64,000 bases of DNA from Parietaria judaica (GCA_954871525.1 OX940861.1:34733201-34797200); one strand, 5' to 3'; positions 21,933 to 33,554 are shown, numbered from the stretch's first letter. Numbers and translations: made by a program. The notes: generated by a model not told the origin, from the letters alone.

Positions 21933-24613
21933 TCAAACCCCGATTTCCAACACTTTATTAGCAGAGTTGCAATGGAAATCTCTAAGGTAATTTGGCCTCC
22001 TTGATTCCCTATTTGACCTTCTGAGAATGATATCTTCATTAGGTAGAGATTCAACAACAGAATCATTTAAATTTGCATCAGGGGTAAAATGGACATTTTC
22101 ATCAGAGGTCGTTATTTCAGTTAATTCAACTGAATTCTCTGTAATGTTAGCACTATCCTGATCATTCTTATCAATATTAGGGAGAAGACGAGAGCTAAAG
22201 GGATAAACTATGTCATGAATAGAGTTATTGTTGTGAAAATGAAAAAATGTTTTCGTGAAAAACAACATCCCTTGAAACAAAAAAGGTCTTTTCATCGAGA
22301 TCATATAACTTATAACCTCTGTACCCTTGAGCATAACCAACAAAAATACATTTTCTTGCACGAGACTGAGACTGAAATTTAGTTCTATGAGCTTGTAAAG
22401 TGGATGCAAATGCCAAACAACCAAAAATTTTGAGGAAATTATAATTGAAAGGTTTCAAATATAAGACTTCATAGGGACGTTTATATTGAAGAGTAGTAGT
22501 AGGAGTTCTATTTATCAAAAAAATTGCAGTTAAAAGACATTCTGACCATAGAGAAATAGGTACCTTGGATCGGAAGTAAAGTGCCCTCGCAACATTAAGA
22601 AGATGCTGGTGTTTTCTTTCTGCAACAGAATTTTGTTGTCGTGTTTCCACACACGAGAACTGATGCATAATTCCCAACCTCCAAAGTATTCTGCTAAAAC
22701 TAATTCCTTTGCATTGTCAGATTTAAAGATCTTAATTTTCTTAGTGAACTGCCTTTCTACCATTGCAGTAAATCTGGGTATAATGTCATATACATCAGAT
22801 TTATTAGTCATTAAATAAGTCCATGTAAACCTAGAGTGATCATCAACCAAAGTAAAAAAATATATGTAACCATTGTGAGACTTATGATGGAAAGGACCCC
22901 AAATGTCACAATGAATTAGCTCTAAAATCTCATTACAGATATTATTTAAAGCAGGGAAAGGTTGTCTCTTCTGCTTTGCCATGGGGCAAACATAACAAGG
23001 GTCATTTTTGTCATTTTCAGAAAAGCCAAGAGTACTTTTTAATGGAGCGAGAGCTTTCTGTGACAAATGCCTAGTCTTGAGTGCCAAAGACTTGCAGAGA
23101 CTTTATTACAACTAAAATAAAAAAATTCTAGTTCATTACAATATAGTATGTATAATTCTTCATGCACGTTACCCTGCCCAATCATCCTCGTCAATGACTG
23201 GTCCTGTATTATGCAAGAAACATCAGTAAAAAATACTCTTCCACCTGTGTCAATAGTCAAAGTTTTCACAGATAGGAGGTTAAATTTGAAACTAGGAATA
23301 TAAAGGACATCTTTCAAAGTTATTAGAGAGTTGATCTTAACATCTCCGCATAAGTAAACATGAATGATTTCTTCATTTGGTAAAGTAACAGTAGAATTTT
23401 CCAGCTTTCTAACATTTGAAAAAAATCAATTCATTATTGCAAATATGTCTAGTTGCCCTTGAGTCTATAATCCAACAGTTATATAGATTAAAATTGCTAT
23501 TGATAGCTCGCATGTAATTTAAAGAGCCTGTAGTGAAGGTTGCATTCACAGAGGTGTTTGAACCTGAGGGCTTCCCAGAACTCGAAGCAATTGGATTTGG
23601 AGCTTTCCCAGTGTTCTTCACGCGTTCAGATAGCATTCCAATTAGACGTTGGCATTGAAGGTCTGTCAAGTTATCCATGATTCCATTATATTCTTCACGA
23701 CTGTAGTTGTTGGTTTCCACCAGATTACTTTGAGCTCTGAATTTCTATTGAAAACCGGGTGGATATCCGTGTATCTTGTAACATTTTTCCACGGTGTGTC
23801 CTACCATTTTACAGTGAGTGCAGAAGGGACGATCATTCTTCTTGAAGTTCCTCGATTACCAGTTTCTTCCCTTGTCACCATGGCCATATTGCTGATTGGA
23901 TCAATCGTAGCAGAATCTGATCCAATAATCCTTTGTCTCTCTTCTTGTACACATAACGCAAATATTCTGTTAATAGGGGGAATTGGATCCATCAGAAGCA
24001 GCTGTCCTCTCATCACAGAGTATGTATCATTCAATCCCATGAGAAATTTCATGCTATACTCTGTGCTATGGAATTCGATACAGGTCTTGGATTTACATTG
24101 GGGCCTGAAGTCATTCAATTCCTCCCAAACAGATTTGAGCTTAGTAAAGAAGATGGAGATTGAATCTTGTCCCTGTCTAAGGTTAGCAAGATCCCGACGC
24201 AGCTCGTAAATCCTTGGCCCATTCGCTTGCTTGAACCTTTCCTTCAGATCAGTCCAAATTTGTGATGTTGATTCTCCGAAGAGAATGGATTTTGCAATTT
24301 CTTTGGACACCGAATTCAAGAGCCAGAAGACGACTACGTTATTGTTTCTGATCCAGGAATTTACTAACCTCTCATCTGAACTCACAGGTTTCGGTATAGA
24401 TCCGTCTATGAATCCAACCTCGTTCTTGACGGAGAGTGCAATCAGTATTGATCTGGACCAGGAGGCATAGTTGTCTCCATTGAAGAGCTGCGAGACGAGG
24501 ACATCACATGTGCTATCGGAATGGTGGAGGTAGTAGAAACTAAGTGGATCATCGATCGGAGCCTTGCCAATGATCGCCTGAGTAATTGCGCCCTTCTTGG
24601 AGTCTTCTTCCAT
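21933..24613 (-). pseudogene. Gag-protease-integrase remnant of the truncated Copia
   Basis: Gag (24613-23801) has a retrotransposon-gag domain (LFNGDNYASWSRSILIALSV, later WTDLKERFKQANGPRIYEL). A frameshift falls just before its CCHC knuckle, whose pieces CKMVG and EKCYKIHGYPPGF are in another frame. The protease active site reads DSRATRH instead of DSGATRH, so the catalytic motif is altered. GAG-pre-integrase and the integrase core follow with frame breaks near 23100 and 22600; SDNAKE stands where the core motif normally has SDNG-E. The chain ends with the Arg-rich linker at 21933. Confidence 0.82.
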
Positions 24614-24702
24614 GTTAACGCGATGAGAGAAGTTCCCTTGAGAAGAGGAGTCGATGAAGCTTCAACCAGAGCTTCAATGGCGGAAGTATGGAAGAGCAGT
24701 TT

Positions 24703-24714
24703 GCTCTGATACCA
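24703..24714 (-). promoter_or_regulatory. Primer binding site of the truncated Copia
   Basis: The minus strand reads TGGTATCAGAGC, the tRNA-Met primer complement, between the gag start and the LTR-like segment. Confidence 0.88.
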
Positions 24715-24980
24715 TTTCAATATTTTGAGCTTAGAGAGAAAGATTGATTTCTTTATTGATGAAGAAAAGAATTGTGTTATACAACCTAACGACTTGATAA
24801 TATATATATCAACCGGAAACAAAACATTCAAAATTGACACGTGGGAACCTTATTTGGAGCTTTATATCACATCTCATGGCTCGTTGTTTTACAAGATAAA
24901 CTACAACTAACTAAACCTGAAAAACGATAATAATAGAAACAACGACAATGAACAATAACAAGAATATCCTGCAAACGACA
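24715..24980 (-). repeat. 5' LTR of the truncated Copia (inner edge uncertain)
   Basis: On the minus strand it starts TGTCGTTTGCAGG. The inner edge lies between 24715 and 24728, because no CA dinucleotide abuts the primer site exactly. The partner 3' LTR is not in the window. Confidence 0.6.
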
Positions 24981-25078
24981 TTTTAGCGGCAAAAATATCT
25001 ATTGAGATAACAGAATAACCTGAATCTCAATATTATCTGATTTCGTCGAAGCCGATGCAGTTGACGAGCGCAAGACGT

Positions 25079-25079
<1 letters not shown>

Positions 25080-25112
<33 letters not shown>

Positions 25113-25133
25113 GGAGGAGGAGGAGGAGGAGGG
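25080..25133. repeat. (GA)n followed by (GAG)n microsatellite
   Basis: About 14 GA units at 25081-25109, then GAG units to about 25132. The adjoining 24981-25500 interval is AT-rich with no supported gene. Confidence 0.9.
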
Positions 25134-25685
25134 CTGTTATACGTGTTTTTTAATTCAACGCAGAGAGAGGCTTGAATAGATATTAAAATATGCATTTAAT
25201 ACCTATTTAATTTGCACATTTAATTACAAATATTTAAAAAATAAATAAAAATTGATAATTAATAGAAATTTATATGGGCAATTTCAAAATTGAATTTGTG
25301 TTGAAAACGCCATGTTATAAAAAAATACTCATTTCACAAAAAATTCAAATGTTGGCTAAAATGAAATCTCAATGTTCATATATGGTTATTACATGCAATT
25401 TCTCTTTTAAAAAAACGGTCAATGATTTTTTTAATTGGGGTAAAATTGGTAATATAAATTACTGAAAGATTAACAACAAAAAATAAAAATAAATTATTTT
25501 TTTTGGGGGGGGGGGGGGGGGGGGGGGGAGGGGGGGCTCTGTCGCCTGCTCCGACGCTCCAACATTGGTCGAGTATTTGAGTCAGAAATTATGAATAAAC
25601 GGGAAACAAAGATTTTTTTGGCTTCGGGAGTGCTTGCCGATTGTGGCGTGGGTCTCCTCCTATTTATAGAGGACGGGGCATTCGA

Positions 25686-25862
25686 ATTCATGACTTCGGG
25701 GGATGCAACGACCCCCGAAGGCATGAATTTTAGCCTTCGGGGGTATCGGCAACCCCCGAAGGCATGAATTTTCGCCTTCGGGGGTCGCGGTGACCCCCGA
25801 AGGAAAATTTTGGCCTTCGGGGGTTGCGGCAACCCCCGAAGGCATGAATTTTGGCCTTCGGG
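25686..25862. repeat. Hairpin array 1
   Basis: Consecutive modules of about 41 bp. Each reads GGCATGAATTTT-GCC, then TTCGGGGGT-loop-ACCCCCGAA. The arms GCCTTCGGGGGT and ACCCCCGAAGGC pair across a 4-5-nt loop, and they also pair across the ATGAATTTT spacer, so each arm can fold with either neighbour. Confidence 0.88.
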
Positions 25863-26032
25863 GGGGGGGGAGGGGGGGCTCTGTCGCCTGCTCCGACGCT
25901 CAACATTGGTCGAGTATTTGAGTCAGAAATTATGAATAAACGGGAAACAAAGATTTTTTTGGCTTCGGGAGTGCTTGCCGATTGTGGCGTGGGTCTCCTC
26001 CTATTTATAGAGGACGGGGCATTCGAATTCAT

Positions 26033-26332
26033 GAATTCGGGGGATGCAACGACCCCCGAAGGCATGAATTTTAACCTTCGGGGGTATCGGCAACCCCCGA
26101 AGGCATGAATTTTCGCCTTCGGGGGTCGCGGTGACCCCCGAAGGAAAATTTTGGCCTTCGGGGGTTGCGGCAACCCCCGAAGGCATGAATTTTAGCCTTC
26201 GGGTGTCGCGGTGACCCCTGAAGGCATAATTGTTTCATTAGGGGGTCGCGACAACCCCCGAAGGCATGAATTTTAGCCTTCGAGGGTCGTCGTGACCCCC
26301 GAAGGCATATTTCCCCTCTAAATAACCCCGAA
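26033..26332. repeat. Hairpin array 2
   Basis: About seven modules of the same type. Later ones are mutated (CATTAGGGGGTCGCGACAAC, CCTTCGAGGGTCGTCG), but substitutions in an arm are not compensated in its partner. Followed by the poly-C tract at about 26350-26383. Confidence 0.88.
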
Positions 26333-26774
26333 GGCAACCCCCGACGGCAACCCCCCCCCCCCCCCCCCCACCCCCCCCCCCCCTGTTGTTCCCCTCTAGA
26401 TAAGGGGAGACCCACGCCACAATTGGAAAGCACTCCCGAAGCCAAAAAAACCTATGTTTCCCGTTTATTCATAATTTCTGACTCAAATACTCGGTCACGT
26501 TTTTTACTCTTTTCTCAGGAACAGGAACGGAGATGGCTAACACGGAAAATATTTTCGGCCCAATCAAGACCGAAGATCAAGCTTCAAGCCCCATTTGAAG
26601 CTCAAATGGGTGGGGGGGGGCTCTGTCGCCTGCTCCGACGCTCAACATTTTTCGAGTATTTGAGTAAGAAATTATGAATAAACGGGAAACAAAGGTTTTT
26701 TTGGCTTCGGGAGTGCTTGCCGATTGTGGCGTGGGTCTCCTCCTATTTATAGAGGACGGGGCATTCGAATTCAT

Positions 26775-27074
26775 GAATTCGGGGGATGCATCGACCCCCG
26801 AAGGCATGAATTTTAGCCTTCGGGGGTATCGGCAACCCCCGAAGGCATGAATTTTCGCCTTCGGGGGTCGCGGTGACCCCCGAAGGAAAATTTTGGCCTT
26901 CGGGGGTTGCGGCAACCCCCGAAGGCATGAATTTTAGCCTTCGGGTGTCGCGGTGACCCTTGAAGGCATAATTGTTTCATTAGGGGGTCGCGGCAACCCC
27001 CGAAGGCATGAATTTTAGCCTTCGAGGGTCGTCGTGACCCCCGAAGGCATATTTCCCCTCTAGATAACCCCGAG
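26775..27074. repeat. Hairpin array 3
   Basis: A near-copy of array 2 in the same order, including its degenerate modules, confirming that the whole unit was duplicated. It is followed by a poly-C tract of about 46 bp at 27091-27136. Confidence 0.88.
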
Positions 27075-27087
27075 CAACCCCCGACGC

Positions 27088-27136
<49 letters not shown>

Positions 27137-27465
27137 TTTGTTCCCCTCTAGATAAGGGGAGACCCACGCCACAATTGGAAAGCACCCCCGAAGCCAAAAA
27201 AACCTATGTTTCCCGTTTATTCATAATTTCTGACTCAAATACTCGGTCACGTTTTTTACTCTTTCCTCAGGAACAGGAACGGAGATGGCTAACACGGAAA
27301 ATATTTTCGGCCCAATCAAGACCGAAGATCAAGCTTCAAGCCCCATTTGACCGTCGTACGGCCATCGGGCCCGGCCCAAAGTCAAAACTTGGGCCGCATT
27401 CAAGTTAATCGATTTTTAAGCATTAACAATTTTCTCATTAGCAGTGACGTACTCAAGAACTTTTA

Positions 27466-28210
27466 GGGTGCGTTTGGTTATGGTCTTCGAGACCAGTTTC
27501 TGGTTTTGGTTTCAAACAGTGTCATATTGGTTCCGCAGACCATGTTTGGTTGCCAATTGTCTCTGTTTTCTGAGACCGGTCCCGCAGACCACTGGAATTT
27601 TAATGAAGGAAAACAGAAAACGACTTGAAGTTGTTTTCTGTCTTTGGTCTTCAACTCAATAGTACAAAATAAAACAATAATAATATATTATCATTTTATA
27701 ATATTATTGTACTCTTTATAATAAGATATTAACTATGAAATTAACTTATATAATAAATTATTAAAATCATTTTTCTATATAATTATAAATTCTAATGATA
27801 TTACTATCATATTAACAAATATACTTAAATTATGTATATTATTAAATACTAACTTAATTACAATGATATAAACTCGTGAACGAAATATTTACTACTTTAT
27901 ATTATATTATTTAAACATGTAATTAGAGTCATGAAATATGAATAATTTTTGTATTATATGGCTAATATTTTTTAGACATAATATTAATATATATTACTTT
28001 CAAATAAAACATGCTTTTCTTTTTAGTAGCATAAATTGTGTTTTATTGCATTTTTTTCCATTTATATTCAACCACAGATTAACAAAAAACTAACCAAACA
28101 GTGTTTCAAAAATCAAACTCCCAAACTGGTTTGGTAGACTAGACTCTCAGACTGGTTTCCCAAACCAATTTGCAAATCTGGTTTCCCAAACCAGTTAATC
28201 AAACGCCACC
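27466..28210. mobile_element. Tourist-like (PIF/Harbinger) MITE
   Basis: Ends GGGTGCGTTTGGTTA and TAATCAAACGCCACC form a 15-bp imperfect inverted repeat, flanked by TTA on both sides (27463-27465, 28211-28213), the PIF/Harbinger target duplication. Sub-terminal blocks repeat a CCAGTTT/GGTTTCC-AAACCAG motif. The middle is AT-rich and codes for nothing. Confidence 0.75.
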
Positions 28211-28213
28211 TTA

Positions 28214-28634
28214 GTCTTGTATATATTTATATTCACAAAAATGTTAATATGTTTGTTGGTAGCTATTTATGATCCTATCTTCACTTATGATGTTATTTTA
28301 TAGATTCTTGTGATATTAACTCCATATTAAATTTATTATATTAGCTTATTTTTCTCTAAAAATTATAAGTATTTGCATTGTTTTTGTAGATTATACGTAG
28401 TACAAATGATGCGGGTCCAATCCTTAGAGGAGCATTCCGAGAGGTGCTTGTGCAGAGGTATGCTTGGACAGATTTCCCGAGAGGCGTTCCCGCGTCTTAG
28501 ATGCACTCCTAGAATCGTTATTTTGGCGTTCCCGAGAGGTTTAACGCATACTTATGCATACTTATGTGTGTGTGTATTTTTTTTTCTTCTTCATATTTAT
28601 TGTCGTTTGATTGATTTTGTTGCCATTTTGTTTT
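28214..28634. other. Unassigned stretch
   Basis: AT-rich, with a GC-richer patch at 28410-28545 where the phrase TTCCGAGAGG / TTCCCGAGAGG recurs three times. No gene recognised. Confidence 0.35.
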
Positions 28635-28647
28635 AGACCGGTTTTTT

Positions 28648-28790
28648 GTTTTTTTGAAAGCAATTTGATTTCAATCAATCAAAAAAGTTGGGGGGAAAAA
28701 TCCCTCAACACCGTTGCTACAAGCCACTCTGGCCAATAAGGACACATAATGTCCGAAACAAGAGAAGAGAGACGTCTCTTGGCCAAAGCA
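28648..28790 (-). mobile_element. 5'-truncated LINE, 143 bp, same family as the large LINE
   Basis: On the minus strand this matches the last about 130 bp of the LINE at 38700-38845 (TTGGCCAAGAGACG, then GTTGAGRGATTTTTCCCCCC and CAAATTGCTTT), with poly-A as poly-T at 28648-28655. An exact 14-bp duplication TAGACCGGTTTTTT lies at 28634-28647 and 28791-28804. A textbook dead-on-arrival LINE insertion. Confidence 0.92.
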
Positions 28791-28989
28791 TAGACCGGTT
28801 TTTTAATGCACTATATAATCATATCATTTTGAGACTCGTAAGAGATGGATAGAAACTTAATTTTTTTTCTTTTTTGGGTTCGGTTTTGGTATAGGTAATC
28901 AACTACCTATTAATTAAATGATTTATTCTCTTATAAGTGTTGGGGCTGAAACTACTTACGTGGATACAATATCAAATACTCAACTGCGA

Positions 28990-29130
28990 TTGCCTCCTAA
29001 TGGGAATTTGCTGCGCTCGGGCAATGGGAGCTCGAGCTTGATGGTGGAAGATCTGAGCTCCATGTCGGATTCCGTGGGAAACCAGCCACGTAATCTCTCA
29101 GAACGACCTGCTTGTTGCTCACTTCAGCCA
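28990..29130 (-). pseudogene. Antisense fragment of NADP-dependent alkenal double bond reductase (first exon)
   Basis: On the minus strand, from 29130: MAEVSNKQVVLRDYVAGFP, then after a one-base frame change TESDMELRSSTIKLELPLPE. This is the characteristic start of plant NADP-dependent alkenal/2-alkenal double bond reductases (medium-chain dehydrogenase/reductase family, usual length about 345 aa), which reduce the C=C bond of reactive alkenals. The resemblance fades after about 45 residues; no substrate or cofactor-binding region is present. The bases above the ATG (29131-29230) carry an ACAAATACA box and may be the source gene's upstream region. It lies inside the LINE's target duplications, opposite to the LINE's sense. 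Confidence 0.72.
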
Positions 29131-29408
29131 TGGCTTTCGCTCTTGGACTGGCACACGCCGAATGCGAAGTGGGTGTATTTGTAGCTTAATCTTTGAGAGA
29201 GAAACGAGAGAGTTGTTTTCAATGCTTTCTTCGCGATCTGCGACTCTCTGGTCCAGGTGGATTGGAAAGTGTGTGTTTTCAGCATTGGCTCAAAGTGTGG
29301 ACCAAGTGTTCGATAAAATGCCAGACTTAAAGTTCGTAGTGCAATTCTGATTTTCGGCCTGCCTATGCGCCCAAATCAAGTTGTTAGTGCTTTAAGTCCT
29401 GCAAATTC

Positions 29409-29654
29409 GTGACAAATGCTTCATTGGTGCACATGAATCTCCAAGTGAAAATGACTCACTTTATTGAGACCTTGCCCCGACTTGGTCTCTACTGGTTCCG
29501 CGGTGTGAATGCTTGTGATTCTTTCTCTTTGTGCTACTCTGGAACTTTTTACGGTGGTAGGGTTAGTTGTTCGGGACCATGTAACCCATTAATGGGAGTG
29601 ATGGACCTAGTGTTATCGGCGGCACGCCAAGGGCGGGCTGGCCGGAAGCAATGA
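29409..29654 (+). pseudogene. LINE ORF1 C-terminal remnant
   Basis: This frame ends with MDLVLSAARQGRAGRKQ and a TGA at 29652-29654 that overlaps the ORF2 ATG (ATGA). A basic, Gln-ending tail directly before ORF2 is how ORF1 of plant L1 elements ends. No zinc knuckle or RNA-binding domain was found upstream, so ORF1 is mostly missing. Confidence 0.5.
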
Positions 29655-32600
29655 AGTTCCTTTGTTGGAACGTCCAGGGATTATGCAATTCTCGGGCGAG
29701 GGCCCGCTTACGAAAACTTATTTGTGAGCGGAAGCCGGATATTGTTTTTCTTTCGGAGACGAAGTTGAGCGGTGTCCAGGTGGAGAGATTTAAGCGTCAA
29801 AGTAAAATTTCCAAAAGGTTCGGGGTTCACGCCGAGGGCCTTAGTGGTGGAATTCACATTCTTTGGAATGACGCGGTGGAGGTCGATATCCGTAGCTTTA
29901 GTAAATGGTATATCGACGTGGGAGTTAAAGACGAGCTCGGGGTGACGTCAAGGTTCACGGGTTTCTACGGGGACTCGATCGAAGCTTCTAGGCACCTCTC
30001 GTGGGAGATTCTACGACGACTTCATAATGGCGACGCAAGCCCGTGGGTGTGCGCGGGAGATTTCAACGAGGTGCTTTACGAGTTCGAGCACGTGAGTCGG
30101 GTGCGGAGGAAGACGACTTGCATGGACCACTTTGCCAATGCGCTCGAGGTATGTGATCTTCTCGACTTGGGCTTTGTAGGTGAATTGTGCACTTGGAGTA
30201 ATATGCAAGTGGGTGAACAGAATGTCCAAAGTCGACTCAATCGAGCGTGCGTAAACCCGACATGGAAGTCTATTTACCCGTCGGGGAATGTGAAGGTACT
30301 GGGCTTCTGGGGCTCAGATCATAGAGCGTTTATCATCAACACGGGCTCGGATCCGATGATGCACAATCCCAACTCGGCCGTGGGGAGGAGATGGGCCTTT
30401 GAGCCGAGTTGGCTCTTAAACGATGGATGCGCCGAGGTGGTTCGTAATGCGTGGGGTTCGGGTGGGACCGACCGGTTTTCTAGAGGGTGTGCGGAAAGCC
30501 CAGGGAAATGTCAAAAGACCCTCCGCGTTTGGGCAGACACGACCGTTGGCAACCGGGGAAAGAGAATCAAAGCGCTCTCGGAGCGGATTGAGCTTCTTCA
30601 CAAAGAGGATTTTACTCCGGAAACAAGAGCCGATTTTAGGTCCTTGAACGAGGAACGAGATTCGCTCCTCGTGGTAGAAGAGTATCATTGGAAGCAACGG
30701 GCGAGGGCCGATTGGTTACGTGGGTGGGAATAGGAACACGGCTTACTTCCATGCTCGTGCCACGCGTCGGAGGACGCAAAACCAAATCCGAGGTATCTTG
30801 AATGAGACCGGGGAATGGGTGACATCGGAGAAGGATGTTCGAGAAGTGCTCGACAAATACTTCTTAAAAATCTACTCTTTGAATGGCGCCTCGGAGAAGG
30901 ATTTCGGCTTGATCACGACGGAGGACGTTGCTTCTATCTCGGCGGGGCAACGGGAGATCACCGAGGAGAGGTTCACCGTGGACGAGATCAATGCCGCCCT
31001 CTCCTCGATAGGCCCCCGGAAGGCGCCAGGCCCCGACGGCTTCCACGCCGTCTTTTTCCAAAAACTTTGGGGGACCGTGGGGCTGACGATCCGAGAAGAG
31101 TTTTTGGATGTTCTTAACGAGTGGAGGAGTGTGAGAGCTTGGAACGCCACCAACATCGTGCTCTTACCCAAGGTGAAGAACCCAAGGAGAGTACAAGATT
31201 ATCGACCGATTAGTTTGTGCAACGTGCTTCTCAAGCTCGTCTCCAAAGTAGTCGCTAACCGGATAAAAGGCGCCCTCGCCTCCGTCATCTCGGAAGCTCA
31301 AAGCGTCTTCATCCACGGACGCTTGATTACGGACAACGCCGCCATCGCCTACGAGATTCTTCATTCTATCCAGCAAATCCGTCATCAAAAGAAGGGTGCG
31401 ATGGCCATAAAGCTCGATATGAGCAAAGCTTACGACCGGGTCGAATGGGGTTCGTGGAAGCAATGTTGCATCGGATGGGGTTCGGGCCGCGAATACTAGC
31501 CGCTGTACGGGACTGTATCTCGATACCGGTCTTCTCCGTCATCCTCAACGGAAGGACCGGAAACTCCTTCTCGCCGACCCGCGGACTCCGGCAAGGTTGC
31601 CCTTTGTCGCCGTACCTCTTCTTAGTCTGCGCGGAGGGCCTTTCCGCGCTCATCCGGGGGCAAGAGAGACTTGGTCTCCTACACGGTTTTGCGTGTCGGC
31701 GAAAAGCCCTGTCGGTGACACATCATCTCTTCGCGGACAATTGCATCATCTTCGGGGAGGCGAGTGTCGGGTGCGGCCATGCTATTAGCGAGGTTCTCAA
31801 AGTCTACGAGAAGGGGACCGGACAAACCGTTAACGCGGAGAAGTCTATGGTGATATTTTCACAAAACATGGTTGAGGCTCATGGCGAATCCATCTCACGG
31901 GTGCTTGGTATGCGGGCTGTTCCGGACCTCGAGTCTTATTTCGGGCTTCCAGTACACGTCGGCAAAAACAAGTGCGCAGTCTTTAGCAAGATTATGAGTC
32001 GGGTCAAGAAGCATCTCGGGATGTGGAAAGCGAAGCTATTCTCGGCAGGGGGACGAGAAGTCTTGATCAAATCAGTGGTGCAAGCCATCCCTACCTATCT
32101 CATGAGTCTTTTCCGGCTCCCCGTCCGCACCATTAAAGATCTTCACGCTACAACCGCTCGATTTTGGTGGGGCGGGTCGGAGGAGTCGAGAAAGATCCAT
32201 TGGCGGAGATGGGACGTTCTTGCAAAACCAAAAGAGGAAGGTGGTTTGGGCTTCAAGGACATGGGTGATTTTAACCGAGCCCTCATAGCACGGCTTTCTT
32301 GGCGGATCATCCAAAATCCTGATTGTCTTTTAACACGGATTCTAAAAGCTAAGTACTACCCCGACACCTCAATCCTCGACTTCAATTGCAATGGACGTTC
32401 CTCGTTCCTTTGCAAGAGTCTGTGTTGGGGACGAGACTTGCTTAGACGCGGCTCGAGATGGCAAATCGGGGACGGCAACGTACGGGTCCACGACCAACCT
32501 TGGATCCCTCAGCCCGGGGCTTTCTTTGCCACCTCGGAGGCTCCGGACGACGGGTATCCATGGCATTGGGACCTCTCTCGGGTCGAGGCCCTCTTAACCC

Positions 32601-33443
32601 CTTACGATGCGGAGTCTGTCTTGAGGTTCCCGGTGGGGAAAGGTCCAGATCGGCTTGTTTGGCACCACGAAGACAACGCGATCTACAAGGTGCGGTCTGG
32701 TTACCGACTAGCTAGGTCGGAAGCACGGAGCAGACCTTCGGGCTTAGGACGGGGGAGCCGAATTGGTGGAAAGCTTTATGGGGCACGACGATCCCCACGA
32801 ATGTGAAGCACATGGTGTGGCGTGCGTGGTTGGAAATTCTTCCGACCAACGGGGCACTTCGGAGCCAAGGGGTAGACGTTCTACCCTTTTGCAACTTTTG
32901 CGGGGCGCTCCCGGAAGACGCCTTACATGCCATTTGGGGGTGTGAGAGGGCCAAGGTCATTTGGGCATCACCGACGATCCACCATTGGGTGGATAAGACA
33001 TGGGAGATTCCGTTTTGAGAGTTGTGCTACCGGGCGCTCTAGAGTCTTTCCAAACAGCATTTCGAGCTCTTTTGTGGGATAATTTGGGCAGCGTGGTCCG
33101 ACCGCAACCTTTTCCTCTTTGAGCATCGCGTACGGGCTTCAGAGACTTGGGTGGAAGAAGTCGACGGATGGTTCACAAGTTTCAAGCGGTGTGCGCACAC
33201 GACGGAGAAACACCGCTCGCCGAGGGAGGAGGTTCCGAAGGCTTGGTCCGGGCCGGCTGCGGGTAGCCTCAAGCTCAACGTAGACGCGGCTTGGGACGGG
33301 GAGACGAGACGGGCAGCAGTGGGAACGGTTGTCCGAGACCACCAAGGTCGAGTCATGGGAGTCATGGCTTCCTTGGTCGACCATGTCGACTCGGCACTCA
33401 CCGGAGAGTGCATTGCGATGCGACGGGGCTTCTTTTTGCCCGT

Positions 33444-33554
33444 TGTTGTGAATAATTGTAATTAGAGTGTGTTAATTACTGTTCATAGTCTTAGGTTGTA
33501 TATAAGGCTTTTACCCATTAATGAAAACACAACATTGAAAACCCTAAAACTACA
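33444..33554 (+). repeat. 5' LTR of Copia E2
   Basis: 111 bp, TGTTGTG...CTACA, identical at every position to 38400-38510. The primer site TGGTATCAGAGC follows at 33555-33566. Confidence 0.95.

Larger units (their letters stand above)
21933..24980 (-). mobile_element. Truncated Copia retrotransposon, 5' LTR to end of integrase
   Basis: Read on the minus strand: an LTR-like 5' end beginning TGTCGTTTGCAGG at 24980, a primer site (complement of GCTCTGATACCA, 24703-24714), gag, protease, integrase, and the Arg-rich linker RRSNRESRRPNYL that normally precedes reverse transcriptase. The copy ends there at about 21930; reverse transcriptase, RNase H and the 3' LTR are absent. The 3' boundary is in a GGGACGGCTC / TTGATTCCCGGTTCC-like sequence that I could not assign, and no target duplication was found. 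It belongs to a different Copia lineage from E1/E2. Confidence 0.85.
25505..27350. repeat. Tandem foldback structure: homopolymer G/C tracts and hairpin arrays
   Basis: Two near-identical head-to-tail units of about 742 bp (CTCTGTCGCCTG at 25879 and 26621), preceded by a partial unit (same word at 25537). Each unit has a poly-G start, a left arm with GAATAAACGGGAAAC, GGCTTCGGGAGTGCTTGCC and a TATTTATAGAGG box, an array of GC hairpins, then a poly-C tract. A right arm follows that is the inverse of the left arm over about 105 bp. The tail is CAAGCCCCATTTGA. No coding frame, LTR, primer site or target duplication was found. The closest known class is foldback (long-inverted-repeat) elements, but the hairpin arrays and homopolymers are not typical of any I know. 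Confidence 0.85.

Noticed and set aside
25686..27074. CRISPR-like array
   Set aside because: Repeats are contiguous palindromes with near-identical spacers, in a plant nuclear context, with no cas genes.
25494..27172. Several 60-147-codon frames rich in Gly/Pro in the hairpin region
   Set aside because: They come from poly-G and repeated GC modules, exist in several frames and on both strands, and have no domain.
28918..29184. 88-codon plus-strand frame at the LINE start as ORF1
   Set aside because: It overlaps the antisense reductase fragment and has no ORF1 features.
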